This document shows positions 45,660-55,622 of a stretch of DNA of 64,000 nucleotides, in pieces. Position 1 is the first letter of the stretch; every line of letters starts with the position of its first letter. The stretch covers positions 25,070 to 89,069 of the forward strand of contig JAEIOE010000004.1 of the NCBI GenBank assembly GCA_016342455.1, given 5' to 3'. Source of the DNA: Mycoplasmatota bacterium. Lineage in GTDB: Bacteria; Bacillota_I; Bacilli_A; Izemoplasmatales; Hujiaoplasmataceae. Under the pieces are notes generated by a model, which was not told where the DNA came from, did not search any database, and was given only the letters and a program-made list of their open reading frames with translations. A program made the position numbers and the translations under genes.

Positions 45660-48071
45660 TTAGACTATTTTATATAATTCAATATATTCTTTCGCTGAGT
45701 CAGCTACTGAAAAGTCTGAATGCATTGCATTAATGATTAGCTGTTGCCAATCATCTTTATGATTTACAAAGATATTGTGAGCGTTTGTTATTTGAAACAA
45801 CAAATCTCTTGAATCATAGTTATAAAATTTAAAACCGTTTCCGCGTTTACTTGATAAATCATATGCATCTACTGTATCGTTTAATCCACCTGTTTGTCTC
45901 ACAATAGGAATGGTACCATATTTCATTGAAATCATTTGTCCTATTCCACATGGTTCATATCTTGAAGGCATTAAGAAAGTATCCGCACCTGAATAAATAT
46001 AGTTCGGTTTTGTTGCATCATAGCTTAGATTTAAGCTGACACGACTTGGAAATCTCTCTTTCAATCTTAAAAGCGAATTGTGATAATGTTCGTCTCCAAC
46101 TCCAAGTATTACAAATTCAACTAAAGGATTCTGTAATATTTCATAAAGTGCCGGTATCAAAATATCAAAACCTTTTTGCTCTACAATCCTCGTGACCATT
46201 CCCATAATGAAATAATCTTCGCCCTGTTCTAAACCAGTTCTTTTTTGTAAGTCTAGTTTATTCGCCGATTTTGCTTCAAACACGTTAACTAGTGTATATT
46301 TATTTTCTATTTCTAAATCTGTTTCTGGAGAAATATCATCATCTAAACCATTTAATATACCATAGAAATCACGATCTCGAAGGTTAATGATATCAACCAA
46401 ATTTTTGCTGTAATACTCATACTTTAATTCATCTCTATAGGTATAAGATACAGTCGTAATCTTAGTAGCGTTGTTTAATCCGCTTTCCATAAAGTTTAGT
46501 TTTCCATTCACAAAATGAATAAGTGGTGTAATCCCTGCTTTTTCTAAAATATTGGAACTATAAATTCCTTGATACTCAATATTATGAATCGTCATTAACG
46601 TTTTAATATTTAAATTCATATTTTTTAACATACATGGTAATAAGCCAAGATGCCAATCATGGATATGTATAATATCAGGTTTTTGATTTAATGCATCTAG
46701 AAAAGCAACTACCGCTTTTGTAAAAAATGCAAACCTTTCTCCATCATCTGGATATCCATAAATTTTTTCTCTATCAAAGAAATGATAGGAATCAACGAAA
46801 TAGTAAGTTGTGTTTTGATTGATAAGAGAATATAAGTCCACACGATAACTTAAGCCATCGAAATCGACCTTAGTTGTCGCAACTATTTCTAAGAGTAGCT
46901 CATAGTTTTTCTTAATCACAGGATACATCGGCATGATTACCTGTGATTGAACACCCTGCAAACTAAGTTGACTCGCAAGACCACCTACAACATCAGCTAA
47001 GCCTCCTGTTTTTACATAAGGGTAACATTCAGCTGTAGCTTGAAGTATCGAAAGGCTTTTGTCAGAAACTACAACTTGTTTCTTTTCCGAAACAAATAGT
47101 TTGTCGATATCACCATCTACTACTGAGTTTTCTAATACCCTAGTTTCCTTATCCATAACTGAATATTCAACTACTGCATTTTCTTCAATTTTACATTGGT
47201 TCATAATAACAGAATTATATACCTTTGCGCCTTTTGCAATATGAACTTTACGCCCTATTATTGAATTGTAAACTTTACCTTCAATAAAAGCTCCTGAAGC
47301 TATAATTGAATTTTTAACAATTGCTTCCTCTCCGTATCTAGACGGAGCTGACATTGTTTCTTTTGAATAAATCGGTCTGTTTTGTTTAAACCATTCTTTA
47401 CGAACATTTTTCAATAACATCCTCATATTCGCTTCGTACAATTCTTTTGCAGAATTAACAAGACAACAAGAGGCATTAAATTTATAGATATGTCTTTCTA
47501 AATTTGGTGCATAGTCAAAAACATCAGATAGATTTCTAAATTGAATTTGATTATAGTTATCAACGTAATCTAATAAGAGACTCTTTGACAATATGTATGT
47601 CTTTAATCTTTTGTTATCTTCGGATAATACTTCTGTAATATCTGCTTTGTTCATTAAATGTGAGTGTAAGAATATATTATAATCCACATTCCAAACAAGG
47701 CTAGCCGGAGAAACTATTACATACTCTTGGTTAGACCTAAGGAAATATTCATAGTGTTCATACATTCTTTGAAAACTGATTTCATTTTCAACCGTAAGGT
47801 TTAAGCTTTTAGGTGGAAGGATAAATATACCATCGTTACGTCTATTTAAGTCCCATCTATCCCCAGAACCAATGTGGTCATTTAAAGATCTGTAGTTTCC
47901 ATAAGGAAATATAGAAACATTAGTAATTTGTGAATTTTTACAATTTGACAATGAGAAATCAATTAATCGATATTTCGCCCCAAATGGCAAAGCCCCAGGA
48001 ACTCTATGTCTTGTTAGCTTAGAGAAATTTCCTTTGCTTGTTGCATCTATAATCATAAATAGATTAGTCAT
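45660..48071 (-). CDS. GlgD-GlgA fusion: ADP-glucose pyrophosphorylase-like domain joined to glycogen synthase
   Basis: An 803-residue protein made of two enzymes normally encoded separately. Residues 1 to about 335 are GlgD-like: PFGAKYRLIDFSLSN, a sugar-binding middle and a left-handed helix repeat (IEGKVYNSIIGRK, AKGAKVYNSVIM). The catalytic GGxGxRL loop is replaced, as in GlgD, which is regulatory. From about 340 to the end is a GT5 glycogen synthase: KTGGLADVVGG at 354-364, HIHDWHLGLLP, LGVGDEHYH and SRYEPCGIGQ. The linker is short. The start is the ATG at 48071, which overlaps the end of glgC. A fused protein would place the regulatory partner of GlgC and the user of ADP-glucose in one complex. 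Confidence 0.93.
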   Translation of the reverse strand: MTNLFMIIDATSKGNFSKLTRHRVPGALPFGAKYRLIDFSLSNCKNSQITNVSIFPYGNYRSLNDHIGSGDRWDLNRRNDGIFILPPKSLNLTVENEISFQRMYEHYEYFLRSNQEYVIVSPASLVWNVDYNIFLHSHLMNKADITEVLSEDNKRLKTYILSKSLLLDYVDNYNQIQFRNLSDVFDYAPNLERHIYKFNASCCLVNSAKELYEANMRMLLKNVRKEWFKQNRPIYSKETMSAPSRYGEEAIVKNSIIASGAFIEGKVYNSIIGRKVHIAKGAKVYNSVIMNQCKIEENAVVEYSVMDKETRVLENSVVDGDIDKLFVSEKKQVVVSDKSLSILQATAECYPYVKTGGLADVVGGLASQLSLQGVQSQVIMPMYPVIKKNYELLLEIVATTKVDFDGLSYRVDLYSLINQNTTYYFVDSYHFFDREKIYGYPDDGERFAFFTKAVVAFLDALNQKPDIIHIHDWHLGLLPCMLKNMNLNIKTLMTIHNIEYQGIYSSNILEKAGITPLIHFVNGKLNFMESGLNNATKITTVSYTYRDELKYEYYSKNLVDIINLRDRDFYGILNGLDDDISPETDLEIENKYTLVNVFEAKSANKLDLQKRTGLEQGEDYFIMGMVTRIVEQKGFDILIPALYEILQNPLVEFVILGVGDEHYHNSLLRLKERFPSRVSLNLSYDATKPNYIYSGADTFLMPSRYEPCGIGQMISMKYGTIPIVRQTGGLNDTVDAYDLSSKRGNGFKFYNYDSRDLLFQITNAHNIFVNHKDDWQQLIINAMHSDFSVADSAKEYIELYKIV

Positions 48072-49197
48072 ATATGCCACCAACCTCAAACATATTTGTC
48101 TCCGTAATCAAAGTTAAGTCAAGTGATTCACAACGATAATTATCTGGAATTACAATGTCTTTATTTACGATAACATTTTGTAAGAAACAATCATGTCCTA
48201 TCGTTACTCTTGGCAAAATCACTGAGTTTATAATTTTACTACCTGATTCAATTACTGATGAATAAGCAACTGTTGAATGAATTACTTCTCCATTAATTAA
48301 GCAGCCATCAGCGATTAACGATTTAGTAGCTTTTGCTTTTTCTAACATAACATGCGGATTTAAATTTAATGACTTAGAATATACTGGTAGATTTTTAGAT
48401 ATATTCAAATCTAAAAAATCAGAATCATCTAACAAATCCATATTTGCGTCATACAATGATTTCACGGTTCCTACATCGCGCCAGTACCCGTCAAAACGAA
48501 ATACTGAAACTACTTTTTCGCTCTTAATTGCTTTTGGAATGATATTCTTTCCAAAATCAATGTCATCATCCGATGCTTTTTTTAAGATTTCTTCTAAGGC
48601 ATCTACTGAAAAGATATAGATTCCCATTGAAGCTAGATTCGTTTTAGGTTTATCTGGTTTCTCTTCAAAGCCAACTGCATGATTTAACTTGTCTACTTCT
48701 ATTATTCCAAAACGACTTGCATCTTTTAGATCTACATAGTTAGCCGCAATGGTAACTTCTGCTTTATTAGAAATATGATGTTTTAACATTTCTTGATAAT
48801 CCATTTTGTAAATATGGTCTCCAGAAAGTATCAAAACGTAACTTGCATTGTAAGATGTAATAAAATTAAAGTATTGCTTTACTGCGTGAGCTGTACCTTT
48901 TTGCCAAAGAATATTATCTTTTCTTGCATAGGGAGTTAAAAATCTGATTCCTCCATCAATAATATCCAAGTCCCAAGAACGACCACTACCAATGTAGTAC
49001 ATCAAATCAAAAGGCTCATATTGAGTTACGATACCACAGGTATCAATATTACTATTAGTTAGATTACTTAAAGTAAAATCAATTAAACGATACTTCGCGC
49101 CAAAAGAAACAGCTGGTTTTGCCGTCTCGCTTGTTATATCTCCTAATCGAGTTCCACGTCCTCCAACTAGAATCATTGCAATCATCGTTTTTTTCAT
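48064..49197 (-). CDS. glgC: Glucose-1-phosphate adenylyltransferase
   Basis: A 377-residue enzyme that makes ADP-glucose from glucose 1-phosphate and ATP. LVGGRGTRLGDITSETAKPA is the nucleotide-binding loop, YRLIDFTLSN follows, and GTAHAVKQ and GDHIYKMDYQ near 105-135 are at the active site. A left-handed beta-helix ends the protein. It lies between glgB and the GlgD-GlgA fusion with an 8-bp overlap to the latter, so the two products probably assemble into a GlgC/GlgD heteromer. Confidence 0.97.
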   Translation of the reverse strand: MKKTMIAMILVGGRGTRLGDITSETAKPAVSFGAKYRLIDFTLSNLTNSNIDTCGIVTQYEPFDLMYYIGSGRSWDLDIIDGGIRFLTPYARKDNILWQKGTAHAVKQYFNFITSYNASYVLILSGDHIYKMDYQEMLKHHISNKAEVTIAANYVDLKDASRFGIIEVDKLNHAVGFEEKPDKPKTNLASMGIYIFSVDALEEILKKASDDDIDFGKNIIPKAIKSEKVVSVFRFDGYWRDVGTVKSLYDANMDLLDDSDFLDLNISKNLPVYSKSLNLNPHVMLEKAKATKSLIADGCLINGEVIHSTVAYSSVIESGSKIINSVILPRVTIGHDCFLQNVIVNKDIVIPDNYRCESLDLTLITETNMFEVGGIYD

Positions 49198-49201
49198 ATA
49201 T

Positions 49202-51064
49202 CTATCCTTTGTATTTAATAATTGATATCGATAAAGGCGCTATCTTAATTTTAAGAGATTGGTCAAATCCATGATTACTTTCTTCAACAGTTTTTAATAA
49301 CGCTCCATTGTAAACATCTGAGCCGCCATAGATATCTTTATCTGAATTTAGTATTTCTTCATAGCTACCTTTTTTAGGAACGCCAACACAAAAATCATCA
49401 TAAGCATTTGGCGTCATATTTAATATGACAGCTGCAAATTCATTTTCTTCTTTTCCGAAACGCACAAAAGAGAAAATTGATTGTTCATAGTTTCTTTGAT
49501 CAATCCATTGAAATCCTCTCGGAGAATGGTCTAATTCGAAGAAACATTTATGATGATTGTAAACACTTATCAAATCTCTAACAAAATGATTTGCAGAATT
49601 ATGGAATGGATACTCTAATAAGAACCAGTCTAATTCTTCTTTATCTTTCCATTCATGCATTTGAGCAAACTCTCCACCCATAAACAATAGTTTTTTTCCA
49701 GGATGAGTAAACTGCAAGCCTAATAACAATCTATAATTCGCAAACTTTTGCCAGTAATCTCCGGGCATTTTATCTACTAAAGAATGTTTTCCATGAACAA
49801 CTTCATCATGTGATAACGGTAATATAAATTTTTCTGAATATGCATAAACCATTCCAAATGTTATTAAATCATGATGAAATTTTCTATAAATAGGATCTTT
49901 TTCGAAGTACTTTAATGTATCATTCATCCAACCCATATTCCATTTATAATCAAAACCAACTCCACCATCTAATACGTTGCTTGTAAGATTTGGGTAAGTT
50001 GTTGAATCTTCAGCGAACATCAAGATGGAATGATCGTGTTCGTTAATAGCATAATTTAAGTTTTTTAAAAATTCAACAGCACCGTGATTAGTCCCGATAT
50101 GGCTATTTCCTAAGAAATATATTATATTGGATACTGCATCAATTCTAAAGCCGTCTACATGGAAGTATTCCATCCAGAAAAATGCGTTTGAAATAAGAAA
50201 AGATTTTGTTATGCCTTTACCTAAATCAAGGTTCACCGTACCCCATACTTTGTTTTCTCTAATATTTATGTCTTCAAATTCATATACTGGTTCTCCATCG
50301 AACATATATAATCCGTGTGCATCTTTACAGATATGTCCTGGTACCCAATCCATGATAACACCAATATTTGCTTCATGGCATTTATCAATTAAATACATTA
50401 AATCCTTTGGAACACCGAAACGTGAAGTTGCACTATAATAACCAGTTCCTTGATATCCCCATGATTCATCGAGAGGATGTTCCACTACTGGCATTAATTC
50501 TATATGAGAAAATCCGTGTTCTTGAATGTATGGTATTAATAAATCTACTAATTCGTTATATTTATGAAAAGAACCATCTGGTTTCGTCATCCATGATCCT
50601 AAGTGTAGTTCATATATTGATAGTTTATCTTCATATGCATTCTTTTGCTGACGAGAATTCGTGTATGGTGAATCATGCCATTCAAATCCATCTATATCAT
50701 ATACTTTTGAAGATGTTTCTGGTCTTTCATCTGAGAAGAATGCATAAGGATCGGCTTTAAAAATAGTTTGTCCGAAAGAGGTAACAATACAGTACTTATA
50801 TCTTGCCCACTCATTTACTCCTGGGATATAGATACTGAAGATACCTATGTCATCTTCTTTCTCTAGTACATGAGTTCTTGAATCCCAAGCGTTAAACTCA
50901 CCTACTATAGAAACAATCTTTGCGTGAGGTGCATACACTCTGAAGAAAACACCAAGAGTTTTTCCTGATTCATCTTTCTTTAAATGAGCGCCAAAATGCT
51001 TATATGCTTCTTTTAGCTTTCCTTCATTGAATAAATATAAATCTAAATCCGTCATTTTCTTCAT
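49202..51064 (-). CDS. glgB: 1,4-alpha-glucan branching enzyme
   Basis: A 620-residue GH13 enzyme that adds alpha-1,6 branches to glycogen. An N-terminal CBM48 domain (FRVYAPHAKIVSIVGEFNAW) precedes the barrel, with nucleophile FRIDAVSNIIY, acid/base MFAEDSTT and LSHDEVVHGKHSL. It is the first of the three synthesis genes (glgB, glgC, glgD-glgA), 4 bp from glgC and coupled by ATGA to recX. Confidence 0.97.
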   Translation of the reverse strand: MKKMTDLDLYLFNEGKLKEAYKHFGAHLKKDESGKTLGVFFRVYAPHAKIVSIVGEFNAWDSRTHVLEKEDDIGIFSIYIPGVNEWARYKYCIVTSFGQTIFKADPYAFFSDERPETSSKVYDIDGFEWHDSPYTNSRQQKNAYEDKLSIYELHLGSWMTKPDGSFHKYNELVDLLIPYIQEHGFSHIELMPVVEHPLDESWGYQGTGYYSATSRFGVPKDLMYLIDKCHEANIGVIMDWVPGHICKDAHGLYMFDGEPVYEFEDINIRENKVWGTVNLDLGKGITKSFLISNAFFWMEYFHVDGFRIDAVSNIIYFLGNSHIGTNHGAVEFLKNLNYAINEHDHSILMFAEDSTTYPNLTSNVLDGGVGFDYKWNMGWMNDTLKYFEKDPIYRKFHHDLITFGMVYAYSEKFILPLSHDEVVHGKHSLVDKMPGDYWQKFANYRLLLGLQFTHPGKKLLFMGGEFAQMHEWKDKEELDWFLLEYPFHNSANHFVRDLISVYNHHKCFFELDHSPRGFQWIDQRNYEQSIFSFVRFGKEENEFAAVILNMTPNAYDDFCVGVPKKGSYEEILNSDKDIYGGSDVYNGALLKTVEESNHGFDQSLKIKIAPLSISIIKYKG

Positions 51065-51855
51065 AAATTATCTTCTCCCAAAATTACTTTTATCTTTGAA
51101 TAATCATATCCTTTTCTCAAAAGATATGATATTACATTTTGTTTTTTGTTTTCTGAAGATTTATACTTTTTTATCGCTACTTGATAATCCTTAGCTAATA
51201 CATCTTCTTCATTAATTCTTTCTTTGATCAAATAAATTGACTTTGTTACAAACCTATCTACAGCTTCAAAACTATAACCCTTTGTAACTAAAAACTGTTT
51301 TATGTTTTGAGTAGCTATTCGTATGGATTTATTTTTTATTGAATTCAGTTTCTTTAAAAATAGGTCATTTAAATTGTTTTCTATATCTTTTGCTTGAATC
51401 TTAGAAATAAATGGATCATAGATATCCTTGCTGATTTTCTTGTTATTAAGTTCATAAACTATTTTGTTTGGTCCTAATCCTTTAAATTCAAAACTCTCTC
51501 TTACAAAAATCTCAGTGAACTTGACATCATCTAAGACTGTTGATTTTCTCAACTTTGTTAAATAATAGTTATGCTCTGCTAAAGGAATCATCTTTTTGTT
51601 CAAGTAATCAGTTATTTCTTTCGTACATCTCATTTTATATAAAGCATAGTGCAGTACTTTTTGATAGACAATATCCCTATCATTTGCTACTACAAGTTTT
51701 TTAAAGTCCATATTAGAGAGGACTTTTCCAATAACTAGTCTAAATTCAAGCATGATATCTTCAGACACGTTAAATGTTTCCATTTTTTTCTCTGACTTTA
51801 TCATAACCGAATATCTTCTGTTTTTCAATGTTTCTAGATGTGTAACTGTATACAA
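51061..51855 (-). CDS. recX: RecX-like regulatory protein
   Basis: About 264 residues of helical repeats typical of RecX, a modulator of RecA filaments: LRKSTVLDDVKFTEIFVRES, then KGLGPNKIVYELNNKKIS, and KKQNVISYLLRKGYDYSKI at the C-terminus. I chose the TTG at 51855 for its AAAGGGGAG ribosome binding site. Its TGA overlaps the glgB ATG, so recX and the glycogen genes are co-transcribed, an association that probably has no functional meaning. Confidence 0.85.
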   Translation of the reverse strand: MYTVTHLETLKNRRYSVMIKSEKKMETFNVSEDIMLEFRLVIGKVLSNMDFKKLVVANDRDIVYQKVLHYALYKMRCTKEITDYLNKKMIPLAEHNYYLTKLRKSTVLDDVKFTEIFVRESFEFKGLGPNKIVYELNNKKISKDIYDPFISKIQAKDIENNLNDLFLKKLNSIKNKSIRIATQNIKQFLVTKGYSFEAVDRFVTKSIYLIKERINEEDVLAKDYQVAIKKYKSSENKKQNVISYLLRKGYDYSKIKVILGEDNL

Positions 51856-51870
51856 GATGATCTCCCCTTT

Positions 51871-51922
51871 AAAAAAAATATCCAATTAGTTATTGTTATC
51901 GTTTAAACAAATAATTGGATAT
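51871..51922 (-). terminator. Terminator of prfB
   Basis: ATATCCAATTA (51878-51888) pairs with TAATTGGATAT (51912-51922), followed on the minus strand by eight T. It stands between prfB and the recX ribosome binding site. Confidence 0.8.
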
Positions 51923-51928
51923 GTTGTA

Positions 51929-53023
51929 TTATGAATTAAATTTTATTAGATAAGCAGATATAAACTTATCTAAATCTCCATCAAGTACTTTATCCCCATT
52001 ACCAGTTTCTTCTTGAGTTCTGTGGTCTTTTACCATTGTGTATGGATGGAATACATAAGATCTAATTTGAGATCCAAATGCGTTAAGTTTCGTATCGTTA
52101 AATGCGTTTTGTTCTGAATGCATTCTTTCAAGTTCTAATTGATATAATTTGCTCTTTAGAACCTTTAAAGCTGTTTCGCGGTTTTGAATTTGACTTCTCT
52201 CATTTTGACAAGTAACTACAGTTTTAGTTGGTATATGGGTAATTCTAACAGCCGAGTCGGTTGTATTAACTCCCTGTCCACCAGCCCCACTTGAACGGTA
52301 GGTATCAATTCTTATGTCTTGATCATCAATCTCGATACTGATAGAATCATCAGTTGCTGGATAAACTTTCACTGAAGCAAATGAAGTATGTCTTCTGCTT
52401 GATGAATCAAAAGGAGATATTCTTACGAGTCTATGAACTCCTGACTCTGCTTTTAAATAGCCATAAGCATTTAAACCCTCAATGAGAATAGTAGCTGATT
52501 TTAATCCCGCTTCCTCTCCATCTTGGTAATCAATAATTTTAACTTTATAGTTGTGTATGTCTGCGTATCTAAGATACATTCTTTGAAGCATTTGTGCCCA
52601 ATCTTGAGATTCAGTGCCACCAGCTCCAGGATGAAACTCTAAATAGGCATTCAGCTTATCATAAGGATGACTTAGTAGTATTTTTATAGTTAGTGCTTCT
52701 GCTTTCACATAAAAATCAGTTAATAAAGTATCCACTTCTGTAAAATCAAATTTTTCTGCTTCTGTCGCTAATTCTAATGATAATTCAAGTGTTTCATATA
52801 TTTCTTTGATATCATTAAACTCATTTACTATCGCATTTTCTTCATTCATTTCGGCGATTATTTCCTGAGCTTTCGTTGTGTCCTGCCAAAAATCCGGAAC
52901 AAAAGTCTTTGCTTCCAGATTTTTTGCTAGTGTCATATGTTTTTCAATATCAATTGTCTCTACTAGCTTATCTAATTCTTTTTTTACATCAGGTAATCTT
53001 GATTGTAATTCTAAATAAGTCAT
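51929..53023 (-). CDS. prfB: Peptide chain release factor 2
   Basis: A 364-residue RF2 that releases peptides at UGA and UAA. The GGQ loop is RSSGAGGQGVNTTDSAVR and the codon-recognition region contains SPFDSS. The gene is open from ATG to stop: the usual UGA frameshift near codon 25 is absent, so this RF2 does not use the autoregulatory slip. A full RF2 fits the use of TGA as stop here. Coupled 8 bp behind secA. Confidence 0.97.
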   Translation of the reverse strand: MTYLELQSRLPDVKKELDKLVETIDIEKHMTLAKNLEAKTFVPDFWQDTTKAQEIIAEMNEENAIVNEFNDIKEIYETLELSLELATEAEKFDFTEVDTLLTDFYVKAEALTIKILLSHPYDKLNAYLEFHPGAGGTESQDWAQMLQRMYLRYADIHNYKVKIIDYQDGEEAGLKSATILIEGLNAYGYLKAESGVHRLVRISPFDSSSRRHTSFASVKVYPATDDSISIEIDDQDIRIDTYRSSGAGGQGVNTTDSAVRITHIPTKTVVTCQNERSQIQNRETALKVLKSKLYQLELERMHSEQNAFNDTKLNAFGSQIRSYVFHPYTMVKDHRTQEETGNGDKVLDGDLDKFISAYLIKFNS

Positions 53024-53031
53024 TCTAGCTC

Positions 53032-55518
53032 CTAGTTATCGTTTTGACCATGACAATGTTTATATTTTTTACCAGAACCACATGGGCAAGGATCATTTCT
53101 TCCCACTTTCTTTTGAACTGTTCTTGGTTTTCTTTTTACATCAGCATCTTCTTTACCTGAAACCATTCTTGTAGGTTTCGCTACTTGAACTCTTTCAGTA
53201 TTTTGTCTTACTTGTGCTTTCAATACATACTTAGCAACATCATTTTGAATATTATTGCCCATATCAGAAAACATTTCGAATCCTACATCTTGGTATTCTC
53301 TAAATGGATTATTTTGTCCATAAGATTGTAAAGATACTGCTTGACGCAATTCACTCATTGCATCAATATGTTGTACCCAATATGTGTCAACCACTCTAAG
53401 TGTAATTGCTTTTAAGAAATCATTGTATATTTTTTCTCCTGCTAAACTCTTTTTCTCCGCAACATTACGTTTGAAAGAATCAAGAATGTATTCTACAGGT
53501 TCTTCTTCTGAAACAAGAATTTTAGGATCAAATCCATCTTTAGGAAAATATCTTACTAAACTCTTAATCAACGCTTCTTTTTCATCTAGATGAGACATTA
53601 CTTCTCTTGTAAGAGATTCAGTTATCATACCTTCAACAATATCTTCAATTGAATCTAAGAATAGAATATCAGTTCTTTGGCTATAAATAATCTCTCTTTG
53701 TTTTCTCATTACTTCATCGTATTTAAGAACAGTTTTACGTCTGTCAAAGTTATTACCTTCAATTTGTTTTTGAGCTCTTAATACCATTTTTGAGAACATC
53801 TTATAGTCAAGTGGAGCTTCTGTAGTAGAACCTTTCGTTACAGTAACCATTTCTAACATTCTTTTGAAACGATCTCCACCAAACCTTCTTAATAAATCAT
53901 CATCAGCTGATAAGAAGAAACGAGAGTATCCAGGGTCTCCTTGACGTCCAGAACGACCACGTAATTGATTATCAATTCTTCGTGATTCATGTCTTTCAGT
54001 ACCAATAACAGCTAATCCACCAAGTTCAACAACACCTTCACCTAGTTTAATATCCGTACCACGACCTGCCATGTTTGTGGCAATCGTTACTGAGAATTTT
54101 TGACCAGCGTTCGCTACTATTTCTGCTTCTCTTTCATGTTGTTTCGCATTTAAAACATTATGCTTCACACCACGTTTTTTAAGTAGTTTCGATAATAACT
54201 CAGAACTTTCAATTGATATCGTACCTACTAATTGAGGTTGTCCTTTTTCATGACGCATCGCTATTTCATCTGCTAAAGCAATATATTTAGCTTCCATACT
54301 AGCGAAGATTAAATCATTTAAATCTTCTCTAATAACTGGCATATTTGTTGGTATTTCTACAACATACATATTGTAGATGTTTCTGAATTCTTCTTCCTCT
54401 GTTTTTGCAGTACCTGTCATACCAGATAATTTACTATACATTCTAAAGAAATTTTGGAATGTAATAGTAGCTAAGGTTGAAGTCTCTTTTTTGATTTCAA
54501 CCGCTTCTTTAGCTTCCAATGCTTGATGCAAGCCATCTGAAAATTGACGACCATGCATTAAACGTCCAGTGAACGAGTCAACAATAATTACTTGACCGTC
54601 TTGTACTACGTAGTCAATATCGTTTGTCATAATATGGTTTGCTTTTAAAGCGTTATTGATGTGATGTAGTAAGGTTACGTTATTAACATCATATAGGTTT
54701 TCTAAATGGAAATATTCTTCCCCTTTTCTAATTCCTTCTTCCGTTAAGCTTACTACTTTATCTTTAATGTCGACTATATAATCTTCATCTTCTACTAATC
54801 TAATAACAAAATAATTAGCTGAGCGATATAAATCAGCTGTATTCTTAGCACCACCTGAAATAATTAGTGGTGTTCTTGCTTCATCAACTAAAATGGAATC
54901 GACTTCATCTATAATTGCAAAGTTAAGTTTTCTTTGAACAATTGATTCTTTGTAGATAACCATATGGTCTCTTAAATAATCAAATCCTAATTCGTTGTTT
55001 GTTGAATACAAAATATCGCAATTATATACATCGCGCTTTTCTTCTGGAGTTAAGTCTCTTATGTTTAGTCCTACAGTTAATCCAAGATATCTAAATAAAT
55101 CTCCGATTTCTCCTTCAGCTTCACGTCTCGCTAAGTAATCATTTACCGTAACGATATGAACACCAAGTTCACTTAAGGCATTTAAGTATGCAGGCATAAC
55201 CGCTGTTAACGTTTTACCTTCACCAGTCTTCATTTCCGCTATGTTCCCTTCATGGATTACTATCGCACCCATAACTTGGACTCTAAACGGAGTCATCTTT
55301 AAGAATCTAGTACTAGCTTCTCTAACTGTTGCAAATGCTTCCGTTAAAAGAGAGTCTAAAGTCGCACCATCTTCAATGCGCTTTCTAAACTCTACTGTTT
55401 TAGCAGCTAATTCCTCATCTGACAATTTTTTATATTCTTCTTCAAGAGCCAAAATTGCATCAGCTCTTACTCCTAATTTTTTAAGTTCTCTATTATTTCC
55501 TTTTAGAAAATCAAACAT
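53032..55518 (-). CDS. secA: Preprotein translocase ATPase SecA
   Basis: An 828-residue motor that drives proteins through SecYEG. MKTGEGKTLTAVMPAYL (Walker A), IDEVDSILVDEARTPL (Walker B), GMTGTAKTEEEE and GRGTDIKLG are in order. The C-terminus ends in the zinc motif GRNDPCPCGSGKKYKHC. I chose the ATG at 55518 behind AGAGGTGG rather than a GTG 9 bp upstream. Operon with prfB. Confidence 0.98.
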   Translation of the reverse strand: MFDFLKGNNRELKKLGVRADAILALEEEYKKLSDEELAAKTVEFRKRIEDGATLDSLLTEAFATVREASTRFLKMTPFRVQVMGAIVIHEGNIAEMKTGEGKTLTAVMPAYLNALSELGVHIVTVNDYLARREAEGEIGDLFRYLGLTVGLNIRDLTPEEKRDVYNCDILYSTNNELGFDYLRDHMVIYKESIVQRKLNFAIIDEVDSILVDEARTPLIISGGAKNTADLYRSANYFVIRLVEDEDYIVDIKDKVVSLTEEGIRKGEEYFHLENLYDVNNVTLLHHINNALKANHIMTNDIDYVVQDGQVIIVDSFTGRLMHGRQFSDGLHQALEAKEAVEIKKETSTLATITFQNFFRMYSKLSGMTGTAKTEEEEFRNIYNMYVVEIPTNMPVIREDLNDLIFASMEAKYIALADEIAMRHEKGQPQLVGTISIESSELLSKLLKKRGVKHNVLNAKQHEREAEIVANAGQKFSVTIATNMAGRGTDIKLGEGVVELGGLAVIGTERHESRRIDNQLRGRSGRQGDPGYSRFFLSADDDLLRRFGGDRFKRMLEMVTVTKGSTTEAPLDYKMFSKMVLRAQKQIEGNNFDRRKTVLKYDEVMRKQREIIYSQRTDILFLDSIEDIVEGMITESLTREVMSHLDEKEALIKSLVRYFPKDGFDPKILVSEEEPVEYILDSFKRNVAEKKSLAGEKIYNDFLKAITLRVVDTYWVQHIDAMSELRQAVSLQSYGQNNPFREYQDVGFEMFSDMGNNIQNDVAKYVLKAQVRQNTERVQVAKPTRMVSGKEDADVKRKPRTVQKKVGRNDPCPCGSGKKYKHCHGQNDN

Positions 55519-55593
55519 TTTGTCCACCTCTAATCACTACCATATATAATATCATTTATTATATATATATTCAATGTATATCACATAGTCCTC

Positions 55594-55619
55594 AAAAAAA
55601 AGTGGTCTAAAAAGACCAC
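55594..55619 (-). terminator. Terminator of hpf
   Basis: GTGGTCT (55602-55608) pairs with AGACCAC (55613-55619), followed on the minus strand by a run of T. Directly behind the hpf stop. Confidence 0.88.
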
Positions 55620-55622
55620 CCA

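Noticed and set aside
45660..48071. Joining of separate glgD and glgA by a sequence error
   Set aside because: The frame is continuous, the linker lies between well-formed domains and there is no ribosome binding site and start near the junction; still listed as a possible refutation.
50368..50760. Plus-strand 130-codon frame inside glgB
   Set aside because: Shadow of a conserved branching enzyme on the other strand.
51929..53023. Programmed frameshift in prfB
   Set aside because: No in-frame TGA or slippery CTTTGA in the N-terminal coding part.
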